From the NCBI GenBank assembly GCA_963678675.1, contig OY783195.1, positions 14,426,143 to 14,490,142 on the forward strand: a stretch of 64,000 nucleotides of DNA. Direction: 5' to 3'. The notes beneath the pieces were generated by a model that saw only the letters and a program-made list of their open reading frames with translations, was not told the origin of the DNA and did not search any database. Below are positions 41,988-53,006 of this stretch, piece after piece. The position numbers and the translations under genes were made by a program. The stretch is from Xiphydria camelus (lineage: Eukaryota > Arthropoda > Insecta > Hymenoptera > Xiphydriidae). Positions within the stretch are counted from its first letter, which is position 1. Each line of letters starts with the position of its first letter.

Positions 41988-42304
41988 AAATGTAAATTTC
42001 GCGCGGTCGGCGTTGCAGGCGATTTCAAATCAGAGTATAGGAAAGAGTGCAGGTATACTCGTAGGTAAATATCACGGTCCCGAACCGTCTTTGGAAGGTA
42101 ATTTTCGGACAATATGCGGGCACTGCGGGAGATGGCTGGTTACGAATTGTCCGTGATATTTACGATCTATGTACGCTCGGTGCGACGGAACAGACCCCGA
42201 GCTACTGTCTCTTACCTACGAGTATACCTGCGCTCTTTCCTGTACTCTGATTTGAAATCGCTTGCAACGCTGAGCGCGCGCGAAATTTACATTTCTTTTT
42301 GATG
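41988..42304. mobile_element. Fold-back element F
   Basis: AAAGAAATGTAAATTTCGCG and its complement are the ends; arms of about 90 bp contain AGGTATACTCGTAGGTA. The loop has a smaller inverted pair (AATATCACGG..CCGTGATATT). Confidence 0.65.
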
Positions 42305-42402
42305 TGAAACATCTTATGCCGCGCTTCGGGGGTGAGACCGGCTGCTCGTGAAACGTCGCTGGAGTGGCTAAATACGCTAAGGCCAGGCGAACGTTGAACA
42401 TT

Positions 42403-42444
42403 GCCTCTATATCTATATCTATTTTATATATAGATATAGAGGCA
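42403..42444. repeat. Short hairpin GCCTCTATATC..GATATAGAGGC
   Basis: Perfect inverted repeat of about 19 bp built on TATATCTA around TTTTA. Confidence 0.8.
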
Positions 42445-42579
42445 ACTGTCACCCTGCGTCTCCTCACTGAACTGCGTCCCAACGTTCGCCGAGCCCTAGC
42501 TTAACCACTTACTACTACACGCTCACTGTATCGGTGTACGAAGCAGTTTTACCCTCATTAATGAAAGCATGAGGATTGA

Positions 42580-42925
42580 TTGATCATTGGTTAGCACGTT
42601 TAAAAATAACATTTAAATACCGTTTGTATAGGAAAATTGTTAGATGTGAAACATCGAAATTCTTCTTTGTAGAAAGTATGCGATAGGAAGGATGGACCAC
42701 GCATCCGTTGAAAGAATACGTGCGCCAGTGCGCATTTGTATTTATGACTGTGATACCATTAAACGGTACGAACCGTTGTGTCGAATTCCGTTTATCGCGA
42801 GACGGAACAGCGACTGATGGCAGAGTTAAGAGAGAGTAAACTAAATGCGCTTTTTGAATTAGACACAACGGTTTGTACCGTTTAATAGTATCATAATTAT
42901 AAATACAAATGCGCACTGGCGAATG
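42580..42925. mobile_element. Partial copy of fold-back family H
   Basis: Shares the GATGTGAAACATCGAAATTC to GCGCATTTGTATTTATGAC stretch with 43525-43640 at over 90% identity; the right arm is shorter and ends after GAATGTGTTCTTTCG. Confidence 0.75.
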
Positions 42926-43111
42926 TGTTCTTTCGTTTTCAGCTAGATTTACTCAAGTGGACACAGCATTGAGAACAATCTAGCGAGAGTTAGTCTAGAA
43001 TCTCGGTTGAGAAAAATAAATCTAGCTAGATTGTGCAGTGGATACACGATAAAAATTTACTGCCAGAGAAATTTCAGTCTATTTGACCGGCTAAATAGAT
43101 AGTAACTCAGT

Positions 43112-43381
43112 CTAGCGAGAGTGATAGGCGCCGGGTCGCAAGCGAAGGGCCTCGACCGCGTGCTCAGATTTCAGGAGCCTCGCGGGAGGCAACAGAAACC
43201 CTCTGCTTTTATGCTCTCCTAGGACAAAGTGCAGACCCGCAATAAATTCGACTATTGCGGTGCCCGTGTACTTTTCGGGGATAGCACCAACCGAACGGCG
43301 CTGAATCTGCGTACTCTCCCGGTGCCAATTTTCATGCTCCAGCTCGGTGGTTTCGAAGAATTTCCTTCTCCCACCATGCAT
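43112..43381 (-). other. Unrecognised 89-codon reading frame inside element W
   Basis: The frame MHGGRRKFFETTELEHENWH to LRLRPGAYHSR has balanced amino acid use and GC content above its surroundings (GC-rich island between AT-rich H copies). I do not recognise a domain. It may be a captured exon. No splice sites were established. A chance frame cannot be excluded. Confidence 0.35.
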
Positions 43382-43445
43382 AGAAACAAGTATTGATCAT
43401 TGTCAAATGAAGTGAATACAATTGAAAGAAAACCAAAAATAGAGA

Positions 43446-43931
43446 TATAAATAATAGTATATACAAATAATACGTGTGTGTATAATAACATATAATATAA
43501 AACAGTTTTTATAGAAAAATTGGTAGATGTGAAACATCGAAATTCTTCTTTGTAGAAAGTATGCGATAGGAAGGATGGACCACGCGTCCGTCGAAAGAAC
43601 ACGTGCGCCAGTGCGCATTTGTATTTATGACTGTGATACTATTAAACAGTACTTACCGATGACAGAGTTAAGAGAGAGTAAACTAAATGCGCTTTTTGAA
43701 TAAGACACAACGGTTCTCTCGTACCGTTTAATAGTACCACAGTCATAAATACAAATGCGCACTGGCGCACGTGTTCTTTCGACGGACGCGTGGTCCATCC
43801 TTCCTATCGCATACTTTCTACAAAGAAGAATTTCGATGTTTCACATCTAACAATTTTTCTATAAAAACTGTTTTATATTATATGTTATTATACACACACG
43901 TATTATTTGTATATACTATTATTTATATTTC
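43446..43931. mobile_element. Fold-back family H, full copy
   Basis: Arms of about 220 bp, near-perfect: ATATAAATAATAGTATATAC..to its complement at 43931. The centre contains an imperfect inner pair (GTACTTACC / GGTTCTCTCGTACC). No coding capacity. Confidence 0.85.
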
Positions 43932-44022
43932 TGCTTTGCGGCCTGGTAATTTTTGCTGACTGACCAGCTCCGCCCCCACATTCAGCTGACTGACTTCGTA
44001 ACCTTTATTTATATGCAATATA

Positions 44023-44338
44023 CCGTATGTCCGCGATCATTTGAACCATAGGAAAATTGCGAGTTTTGCATGAGCACCCCTTTGGGTCTCCTCGTCCAAT
44101 AGAATCACCGGAGAAGCGTGAATGCGCATGCGTAGTCATCCGCGAGTGTGGCGTCGTCAACAAGTTCAGATCGGTTATCGAAATAATCGATCTGAACTTG
44201 CTGACGACGCTACACTCGCGGATGACTACGCATGCGCATTCACGCTTCTCCGGTGATTCTATTGGACGAGGAGACCCAAAGGAGTGCTCATGCAAAACTC
44301 GCAATTTTCCTATGGTTCAATTGATCGCGGACATACGG
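44023..44338. mobile_element. Fold-back MITE family D copy (D1), TSD TA
   Basis: 316 bp, tips CCGTATGTCCGCGATCA and complement. It interrupts the right arm of W; the left arm (41905-41930) shows the empty TA site. Confidence 0.9.
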
Positions 44339-44929
44339 TACAAGTTGTATACCGATTTTCAACCTTATTAAATTCAAATTATTACCCCCCGGCAGGAACG
44401 ACAACTTTGATAGCGTCCCTGAGACACCTGCCCCAGCTTTCGCTTGACTGACCGCAGTATGTTTGTCTACACAATCACTGTAATAAACTATAAAAAAACT
44501 GAGCTTATTAAATTCAGAGACCTTTTTTGGCTCTGGCTCTCCGTCTAATAGAATCACCGGAGAAGCGTGAATGCGCATGCGTAGTCATCCGCGAGTGCAG
44601 TTCGACTTCGATTTCGATTCTCGCATCTCGAATTCGAAGTCGAACTGCACTCGCGGATGACTACGCATGCGCATTCACGCTTCTCCGGTGATTCTATTGG
44701 ACGAGGAGACCCACAGAGGTGCTCATGCAAAACTCGCAATTTTGCTATGGGCTCTTTGATCGCGGACATATGGTACACCCCCGTGCCGTGTAACCCAGTA
44801 CGGCACTTTTTGCTCACCAGGCGGCGCTACCACCGATGCGCAAACGGCGTATAGGTACAGTTGCACATGTTGTTGACATAGGACGATATGGCACGTAGCG
44901 TTTTGTAGACTGTAGGCTGTACGCTATTG

Positions 44930-45372
44930 GTCAGAGATGCAAAGACGACGAACGATTGGCTCTGTCTATCGCCGGCAGACGTCAATAGTCACGAGAGAAG
45001 TTCCCTAGGGCATGAAAACCTAGCAGACGAGAAAGTATAGCGGGTGACGGGTACGTCGTTATCACCCTTCCTTCATTACTTCGATTTAATTGAATTTTTA
45101 CTTTTTATTAACAAGCGCGTCTGAGGATCGAAATAAACGTGAGGGAAATCGTTTCGAGATTGGAAATATTTTATTAACTTTGAAAACCACGTTTTATTTC
45201 CAACAAATACAATTACTCCGACAAATTCCACTTTGTAAAGACGCGTACCCATCACCCGCCATACTTTCTCGTCTGCTAGGTGCCTACGCCCTAGGGAACT
45301 TCTCTCGCGACGATTGCCGTCTGCCGACGATAGCAGAGCCAATCGTTCGGCGTCCTTCCGTCTCCGACCAAT
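44930..45372. mobile_element. Fold-back element I
   Basis: Arms of about 130 bp: TTGGTCAGAGATG..GCGGGTGACGGGTACG at left, complement at 45235-45372 (AGAAGTTCCCTAGGGC / GCCCTAGGGAACTTCTC). Loop of about 180 bp is AT-rich. Confidence 0.7.
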
Positions 45373-45592
45373 GGGGAAGTTCACTGCCAAACTTCACCAC
45401 TTGGCGGCACCACCACTGCCTAGGTTTTTCCGCGCGTATTTCAATCCGTTAAATACAACAATGAATTATTTATTAAAAAATTACATATATATCGATGATT
45501 CGAAATCTGTAGTCTAGCAGTTGGGGCATAAAAATAATGAAATTAGATATCTATAAATGTATTTTACGTAAATTGATCTAAATCGTTTGAGG

Positions 45593-45974
45593 TTTAAGGT
45601 AGTTGGACCGCTATAGCACTTTTTGAGCAATTTTTTTAAACTTGTCAGATTTTAGATTATAAAAAAACTGATAACTTTTCGTTATGAATGAAATCATTCT
45701 GACGTTTAGAAATAGAGATATTCGGTTTTTATTTCTACATTGAAATCAATGAGAGACAGGGCCGTACTACGCCCGCACGCGCGCGCGACTGCGGAGGCTC
45801 CAGACCGCCCTGTCTCATTGATTTCAATGAAGAAATAAAAACCGAATATCTCTATTTCTAAACGTCAGAATGATTTCATTCATAAGAAAAAGTTATGTTT
45901 TTTTATAATCTAAAATCTGACAAAAGTTTAAAAAAATTGTTCGAAAAGTGCTATAGCGGTCCAACAACCTTAAA
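45593..45974. mobile_element. Fold-back element J with CpG-rich loop
   Basis: Arms of about 165 bp from TTTAAGGTAGTTGGACCGCT to its near complement; loop of about 50 bp is GCCCGCACGCGCGCGCGAC-like. AT-rich arms, GC-rich tip. No TSD was settled. Confidence 0.85.
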
Positions 45975-46097
45975 TCGTATTACATTACGTTATGCTGTAT
46001 ATGTATGCCATTGATGGAAAACACGTCGTCCTGTGGTTATTCCAAGGAATTATGGTATCTGCATTAATGTCTTTGTGTACTCTGAAGAATTTGGTGA

Positions 46098-46377
46098 TCA
46101 AAACGTTGGATCCAAATTATTGCTATTATCATTTGAAGTTGAGGTCTTCGGCAAATTAAAATAGTTATTTGCATCGTACAAGCATAATCTGAAAAGAAAA
46201 TATATCGCTCATGTGTGTGTGTGTGATCTAACTGATCATTTCTTTACCATACGTGTATGCGAACGATTTATTTACCTGTCGAGAAGATCTTTCTTCTTTC
46301 CTTGCAAGAAAGCTTCCCAACGATTTAATTCATCTTTTAACTGAGCTACTGTCCAATTAAAATATTTGTCACTCATT
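46098..46377 (-). pseudogene. SAP-like N-terminal exons of an unknown gene
   Basis: Exon 1 (46377-46276) reads MSDKYFNWTVAQLKDELNRW then LQGKKKDLLDR, the two-helix pattern of a SAP DNA-binding motif. It ends at a GTAAAT donor (46275). A clean acceptor TTTTCTTTTCAG precedes exon 2 (46188-46098), which continues in phase (LCLYDANNYFNLPK) and stops at TGA. SAP plus this short second exon resembles the start of transposon-encoded proteins in insects, but the rest is missing. Confidence 0.5.
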
Positions 46378-46387
46378 TTCTGTTCAT

Positions 46388-46523
46388 AGGTCTGTTCGCG
46401 CTGCCTACACTCGCTACACTTTTCCAAAAAGTGTAGATTCTGATTGGTGCGTAAAAATACTGACCAATCAGAATCTACACTTTTCGGAAAAGTGTAGCGA
46501 GTGTAGGCAGCGCGAACAGACCT
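46388..46523. mobile_element. Hairpin MITE K
   Basis: 61 bp arms AGGTCTGTTCGCGCTGCC..TCTGATTGGT and complement around GCGTAAAAATACTG, with about one mismatch. It ends 10 bp before the SAP-like ATG. Confidence 0.85.
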
Positions 46524-46617
46524 CATGTCTATCCGCGTAATGTACCAAGTACTGTAGTGCCCTCTGAGCTGAGCTTGACAAATACGGATCCCCATAGCGT
46601 ACAACCTAGAGTCTACA

Positions 46618-46825
46618 CCCGGGGACACGGTATCTGTCGCTGGTGACTTTTTTTAAACGTTTTTTTGTAAACGTACTAACCAATAATTAATAATCCTCAT
46701 GCTTTCATTAACGAGAGTAGACGCCACCGTAGCTAATGAGCGCATGAGAATTAATTATTCATTGGTTAGTACGTTTAGAAATAACGTTTGAAGAAAGTCA
46801 CCAGCGACAGATGCCGTGTCCCTGG
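46618..46825. mobile_element. MITE family G
   Basis: CCCGGGGACACGGTATCTGT at left and its near complement at right (ACAGATGCCGTGTCCCTGG); the inner pair CATGCTTTCATTA / TAGCTAATGAGCGCATG forms a second stem. Confidence 0.75.
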
Positions 46826-46913
46826 ATGCACATATCGCTACGTACCATATCGTCCTATGGCGACAACATAGCCTAAGACCCGGTATTATGGTTTCATGCC
46901 GATTATATATGTT

Positions 46914-47145
46914 CCATATGTCTGCGATCAATTAGCCCATACCAAAATTGCGAGTTTTGCATGAGCACCTCTGTGGGTCTCCTCGTCCAATAAAATTACC
47001 GGAGAAACGTGAATGCGCATGCGTAGTCATCCGCGAGATTTGGCGTGTCAGCAAGTTCAGATTGGTTATCGAAATAACTGATGACAGAGGTGCTCATGCA
47101 AAACTCGCAATTTTGCTATGGGCTAATTGATCGCGGACATATGGT
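46914..47145. mobile_element. Fold-back MITE family D, internally deleted (D4)
   Basis: Tips CCATATGTCTGCGATCAATT and complement; one arm is shortened, leaving about 232 bp. Confidence 0.8.
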
Positions 47146-47229
47146 TCAATTGCTCGTTTCATATGGTGACAGTAAATGTATCAAGCTGTCAAAATAGCTT
47201 AAAAAAAAGAAGGAAATGACATGACTCTA

Positions 47230-47690
47230 CCGTATGTCCGTCTCTGTACTGGCCAGTTTGAAAGTTACCTTCGGATAAGCTTGGTCGGTACTAGAGTCAT
47301 TTAATACGGTAGAAGTCGAGTCGGCAGTTAGAGTTGATGTCAATTCTGGAGATCGAAGCGTCTAATCTCGAAATTGTGAATTTGTGAATAATGGAAATTA
47401 CGAAAATAATTATAATTACGGTATACCGTATGTCCCACTCTGTACTGGCCAGTTTGAAAGTTACCTTCGGATAGACTTGGTCGGTAATCGAGACATTTTA
47501 TGCCGTAATTATAATTATTTTCGTAATTTCTATTATTCACAAATTCACAATTTCGAGGTTGGACGCTTCGATCTCCCAATTGACACCAACTCTAACTGCC
47601 GACTCGACTTCTACCGTATTAAATAACTCGAGTACCGACCAAGCCTATCCGAAGGTAACTTTTAAACTGGCCAGTACAGAGTGCCCCGAT
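47230..47690. mobile_element. Two family A fold-back MITEs, nested, truncated at right
   Basis: A copy starts CCGTATGTCCGTCTCTG at 47230; a second, CCGTATGTCCCACTCTG, starts at about 47429 at its centre. The right end breaks at CAGTACAGAGTG and is followed by an X-type tip CCCCGATAGCCAAGCGTG. The part 47387-47745 is duplicated at 52281-53006. Confidence 0.75.
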
Positions 47691-47745
47691 AGCCAAGCGT
47701 GACTTTCACCCAAGCGTCACGCGGTGGCAGCACGTCATGTTGGCA

Positions 47746-47966
47746 TGTGGGGAAGGAGTTCCACACATATGAAAGATCCTGTGCGTACAGGATAGACAGA
47801 TCTTTATTGTAAGATAAACCGAACAGATCTCTACATCACTAAACGCACGTATACTCGCTCGCGGTCGTTCTACGGAAGTCCTATGACTAACTCTCTCTAA
47901 GATGGCCTCTCGCCATGTGGTGGGGGACCTTAAGGCGGAACTGCAAGTTCAAGGCGCGTTCCCACA
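47746..47966 (-). repeat. Gypsy-3 3' LTR
   Basis: 221 bp, TGTGGGGAAGGAGTTCCACA to CGTTCCCACA; purine tract adjoins at 47967-47980 on the minus strand. Confidence 0.9.
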
Positions 47967-48060
47967 TCACTCCCCTCCGAGAATAGGGATACTGCTGCGG
48001 CCATTTGCAAATTTGGAAGGCATTTGTACTAGTTCGTCTACTCTATCTGTCTTTGTTAGG

Positions 48061-50745
48061 TTAAGAGTTATTGCACTTTGCTGCTGGACCCTTGTAGGTG
48101 TGTAAAGGAGTCCGTTGTCTTTGGTTTAGGTCTGCTGCTGAAGTTGATGGAGTTTCAGCGGCGTTGATCCAGTCTGCCGTCGTTAGGTGTGCGGGTTTCA
48201 GTCTTTCTATGTTGACGTTCGTCGCGCGGCCGTTGACCTCGATGGTGAATAGTCGGTCGTTGATTCTTTCGAGTACTTTGTGTGGCCCCGAATACGGGTT
48301 ATCGAAACCCTGCTTCGGTGCGTCTTGCCTTAGGAACACGTGGCTGCATCATTGTAAGTTTTTGTAGGCGAATGTTTTATTTCCGCAGTGATGGCTGCCT
48401 GGTGCTGGTTTTAGGCTACGCATGTGCGTTCGGAATTCCTCCAGGAAAATATTCGGATCGGATGGTGAGTCCTCGTGTGTGAAAAATTCTCCTGGAATCC
48501 TCAGCGTTGTCCCATACATGTATTCTGCCGTTGATCCCTTTAAGTCCTTCTTATAGGCCGTTCTTAGTCCCAACAGGACTGTGGGCAATATGTCGGTCCA
48601 TAATTGAGTTTGGTGGCAGCGGACGGCTGTTTTTAATGTTCGGTGCCAGCGTTCTACCATCCCATTTGCTACAGGGTGGAATGCTGTGGTTCGTGTTCGT
48701 TCGCTCCCGACCAATCGTGTCGTGGCCGTGAATATTAGGGATTCAAACTGGGACCCTTGCTCTGTTGTGATGGTATTGGGAGCTCCATACCGGGCTACCC
48801 AGTGCGCGAAAAATGTTTTTACCACTGTGTCTGCCGTGATGTCGACTATTGGAATTGCCTCGGGCCACCGTGAGAATCTGTCAACCATCGTTAGGCAATA
48901 ACGATATCCTCTAGATGCTGGCATCGGTCTAATAATATCCACGTGCACGTGGTCGAAACGTTGGTCTGGTTCCAGGAATGTGGCCGGTTGAACGTGAACA
49001 TGACGACTGATTTTGACTCGCTGACATGGAATACACGCTCCTGCCCATCTCGTGATTTCTCGATTCATGCAAGACCAGACGTATCGTTGACAAATTAATT
49101 TGCAAGATGCTCTACCGCCTGGATGGGACAGGTTATGGAATGCTTCGAAGATTTGGCGACGAAAATCCTTCGGGACGTATGGTCGGATATCATTTTGAGA
49201 GACGTCGCAGTAGATTTCCTGTCGTACTGGTCCAAAGGTGAGTCTTTGTAACTTCAATGACGTTGTTTTGCTTTTTAGGAGATGTTGTAGCTCCTCGTCT
49301 GCCTGTTGTGCTGCTGCTAGTGCTGGCAAGTCGATTGTTTGAGCCAACCTGAATGGTTGAGGTGTATCTATTGCGGTGTTGGCGTCAATCCTCGACAGGG
49401 TGTCGGCGACGACGTTGTCACTCCCCTTGATGCTCGTGATTCTCGTTGAAAATTGGCTAATAAAGTTCAGTTGGCGTTGCTGCCTGGCCATTGCGTTGCC
49501 GGAAAGTTTCTGAAAGGCGTGGATTAGCGGTTTATGATCTGTACAGATTTCGAAGCCGTAACCTTCAATCCACTCTCTGAAAGCCTTGACGGCGCTGTAA
49601 ATAGCAGTCAGCTCTCTGTCATACGCGCTATACTTGGATTCTGCGGTCGAGAATTTCTTCGAGAAGAAGCCTAATGGTTGCCAATCGTCATTGCTTGTTT
49701 GCTGTTCTAATACGGCTCCCATAGCCGTACCCGAAGCGTCGGTGGTTAAGCGTAACTTCGCATGTCGCGCCGGGTGTGCTAGTAGTGCAGCGTTGGCAAT
49801 GTCTTTTTTGCATTTGTCGAATGTGGCCACTGATTCGGGGGACAATTTGACTGGTCTGCGGTCTTTCTTTTTGATACCGTCTATCAAAGCATGTAGGGGC
49901 GCCTGGGTTGCTGCTGTGTCTTGGATAAATCGCCGATAAAAGTTAATCATACCCAGGAATTGTCGTAGCTCCACGATGGTTGCTGGACGTTTGAAGTTGC
50001 TGATTGCTTCGACCCGTTGAGGTAGTGGCCGAGTACCTTCGAGTGTGACCAGGTTACCTAAGTATTCGACTGTTTTTGCTCCTAGAACGCATTTGCTTGG
50101 GTTGATGGTTAGTCCATACTGCCGCAGACGCTCAAACACAGCTTTCAGATGGTCCCGATGCTCTTCTTCCGTCTCGGAGGCTATCAGTAAGTTGTCTATG
50201 TATGCGAATACAAATTCGAGGCCTGATAATACTTGCCTTATGAACCCTTGAAATGTTTGTGCTGCATTGCAGAGCCCGAATGGCATTGCGACAAACTCAA
50301 ATAACCCGAATGGTGTAATGACCGCTGTTTTCGGGATGTCGTCTTCCTTTACTGGAATTTGGTGATAAGCTCTGACCAGGTCGATGGTTGAAAAGATTTT
50401 TTTATTATGAAGAATGGTCGTAAAATCCAGGATGTGTACCACTGGGTACTTATCCGGGATCATCTGGGCATTTAGTCGGCGGTAGTCTCCGCATGGTCGC
50501 CAGTCTCCCGACTTCTTCTTGACCATGTGGAGTGGGCTCGCCCAGGGACTATTGGAGGGGCGACAGTATCCTTGTTCAACCATGTATTGGAATTCGTCCT
50601 TTGCTTGCTTTAGAAGCTCCGGAGACAGCCTACGTGCTCGTTCAAATACCGGTGGACCAGTCGTCTCTATGTGATGTGCAATGCCGTGTTTTGCCGAAGG
50701 CAGTTTCATGGATGTAGCCGTCAACTCGGGGAACTGTCGTAGAAG
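48061..50745 (-). pseudogene. Gypsy-3 reverse transcriptase, RNase H and integrase
   Basis: A frame open from 50724 to 48349 (791 codons) is continuous with the protease frame except for a TAA at 50746, and continues after a TGA at 48349 to 48061 (FLRQDAPKQGFDNPYSGPHK, the integrase C-terminal module). RT shows [14 protein letters not shown] and [13 protein letters not shown]: the second catalytic Asp is Asn. RNase H shows [10 protein letters not shown] and CTDHKPL. Integrase has an HHCC motif (HNLSHPGGR .. CIPCQRV), HVDIIRP with the first Asp, but TTEQGSQF in place of TDQG, and GMVERWH. So RT and integrase both carry disabling substitutions. Confidence 0.9.
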
Positions 50746-51213
50746 TTATGCACACGGGCCACTGTCGATAACGGAGAGGTCTGCCCTGGACGCTGGCTCG
50801 ACTTCTCGTGTGCACGTCTCCTTGTCCTGGCCGGTAAGTTGCCGTTTCCCCATATCGACCGTTATGCGATGCCGGCATAACAGATCTGCCCCTATAATGC
50901 TATAGGGTACCGCTGCTACGACGAAAGTCCAATTGATGGGACGACTCAACCCCAAGTCGAGGGTGAGTGTCCGTTGACCGTACGTAGCAATCTTGGTGCC
51001 GTTTGCTGCGCGTAAAATCAGCTTACCTCTACGAGGCATGTCGGCTCGAGTTACAGGTATGACTGAGATCTCTGCCCCCGTGTCGATGAGGTACCTACTG
51101 CCGGAACGGCGATCGGTGATGAAAAGGCGGTGTGTTAAGCTGCTGTCGCCGGTGTCCGCCGGTTCCACGTGCGACAGAGTTAGTTTTCCGCCGGCGCTGC
51201 TTGACACTGACAC
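50746..51213 (-). pseudogene. Gypsy-3 protease
   Basis: The frame reads SGSRYLIDTGAEISVIP (active site), then YSIIGADLLCRH, typical for retropepsins of this Gypsy group, and stops at TAA 50746 just before the RT part. It overlaps the gag frame (51180 onward) in another frame, as expected for gag-pol frameshifting. Confidence 0.85.
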
Positions 51214-52210
51214 AGCTGCCTACACTTACGTGCTTTGGCGCCAAATCGTTGATGGTAAAAACACGTGGTGCTCCCGTCAGATTCGGTAGTCTCGCTGCTC
51301 TGTCTCCGAATCGTACTCGCGCCGGAACGTCTTCGTGGCTCCGTGAGTTGCGGCTTAACCTCTTTCAGGATCTCTTTTAAGAGGTCGACGATGGCTTCGT
51401 CGGTTTTGTGTCTTGTTGTATTCGACGAGACGGCGTTGACAGATGCGGTATAGCTTGGTTGCTCCTCGTGGGTCTTCCAGACTTTATCGGCGATCCGATC
51501 CAAGTCCCGATTCGGCATTTCTCCCACCGTGGACAAAACAGCTTTCGTTTGTTGTGGTAGATGATCGAGCCACAGGCTGCAAAGTGATTCTTCGTTCAAT
51601 CGCCCCCGATTCAGCGCTTCCATCTCGGACAATACGAACGACGGTTTTCTATCGCCGAGATGAAGGCCGGAGATTAGTTTTCGGAATCTATCTTCCTTAG
51701 AGGCGCCGTATCGTTCGCAAAGGGCGTCCTTGAGTGTGACGTATTTGTTCGTGGCTGGGGGATTCATGACGACATCTTCTATGACGTCAATGACGTCGAG
51801 TTCTAATTTTGATAGCGTTGCATGGTACTTGGAGGCGTCCGAGGTAATGCGGTGATGGTGAAATTGCAACTCAATTGCTGCGAACCATACCTCTAGCTTT
51901 TTCGCCCAGAAGGGCGGAAGGTGGAGTCGTTCATGTGCGCTAATCGTGAACTCTCGAGACGGTGTGCTGGCTTCGTCTGACGGTGCCCTCGAAGCAGAAT
52001 GTCCTGGTGCTGCATCTTCCCTGGAGCCGTTGGAAGATCTGTGCGGTGGACGGTAGCTTGTGTAGGGCTGCCTATCGGCGTTCGCGGAGTTGCCATTTTT
52101 TGTGGAATCGCTATTTCGCGGATTTACACTGGGAGAGCACGTGGCGCGTACCGGACTTCCGTTCGTGCCGAAATGATGAGAAACGTTATCGAGGTTTGCG
52201 ACTCAATCGT
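51180..52210 (-). pseudogene. Gypsy-3 gag
   Basis: A frame open from about 52210 to 51180 contains the capsid-like stretch LPPFWAKKLEVWF, FRKLISGLHLGDRKPS and the unusual knuckle CFYHQRFGAKARKC. No clear ATG precedes 51869 in this frame; a separate ATG frame (52096-51893) overlaps its N-terminal part but is not gag. The start codon may be lost. Confidence 0.75.
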
Positions 52211-52229
52211 TTTGATCACCAATCAATTA

Positions 52230-53006
52230 TGTGGGGAAAGGGTTCCACACATATGAAAGATCCTGTGCGTACAGGATAGAATTAAGAAAATAATTACCGT
52301 ATGTATCATGCCAAATTAAACAAGCAGATATACCGACATTGCCGAAACTTTACCGACGGTCAAGAATTTTATAGTTAGAGTTGGCTTGAGAAGAGTGCGC
52401 TGTGTGTGCTGCGTGAGAGCGAAAAGTGTCAAACGTCTGATTTCCCGATAGCTGTTAATTCAAGAGATCGAAGTGTTTCGTCTATTATTCAATACTTCGA
52501 TTTTCCGAATTGACAGCTATCGGGAAATCAGACGTTTGACACTTTTCGCTCTCGCGCAGCACACACAGCGCACTCTTCTGAAGCCAACTCTAACTATAAA
52601 ATTCTTGACCGTCGGTAAAGTTTCGGCAATGTCGGTATATCTGCGTGTTTAATTTGGGATGATACATACGGTATAATTACGGTATACCGTATGTCCCACT
52701 CTGTACTGGCCAGTTTGAAAGTTACCTTCGGATAGGCTTGGTCGGTAATCGAGACATTTTATGCCGTAATTATAATTATTTTCGTAATTTCTATTATTCA
52801 CAAATTCACAATTTCGAGGTTGGACGCTTCGATCTCCCAATTGACACCAACTCTAACTGCCGACTCGACTTCTACCGTATTAAATGACTCGAGTACCGAC
52901 CAAGCCTATCCGAAGGTAACTTTTAAACTGGCCAGTACAGAGTGCCCCGATAGCCAAGCGTGACTTTCACCCAAGCGTCACGCGGTGGCAGCACGTCGTG
53001 TTGGCA
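52230..53006. repeat. Chimeric duplication inside Gypsy-3 5' LTR
   Basis: 52230-52280 is the first 51 bp of the LTR. It then switches to a copy of 47387-47745 (family A MITE, X-type tip, GGCA), into which family C (52297-52671) later inserted with TA duplication, and runs into a full LTR at 53007. Confidence 0.85.
52297..52671. mobile_element. Fold-back MITE family C copy 2, TSD TA
   Basis: Tips CCGTATGTATCATGCC and complement; the empty site is preserved at 47400-47420. Nearly identical to the copy at 14263-14636. Confidence 0.9.

Larger units (their letters stand above)
41714..44540. mobile_element. Element W: 280 bp inverted repeats, inserted in family D
   Basis: AGAGCCAGAGCCAAAAAAGG at 41714 starts an arm of about 275 bp (to about 41990) matched in reverse by 44540-43945, the latter interrupted by family D copy 44023-44338. 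GTCCAATA and GTCTAATA outside the two arms suggest an 8 bp target duplication, as for hAT-type elements. The interior holds fold-backs F and H and an unrecognised frame (43112-43381). No transposase. Confidence 0.6.
41628..44773. mobile_element. Fold-back MITE family D, expanded by inserts, TSD TA
   Basis: Tips CCATATGTCCGCGATCAAAG and complement at 44773, TA on both sides. Family D arms (GCATGAGCACC, GTCTCCTCGTCCAATA) are at 41628-41706 and 44545-44773. The region between is element W with its own inserts. Confidence 0.75.

Noticed and set aside
51893..52279. Frames overlapping the N-terminal part of Gypsy-3 gag (ATG 52096 minus and plus-strand frames)
   Set aside because: The frame that carries the gag motifs is a different one; these are shadows.
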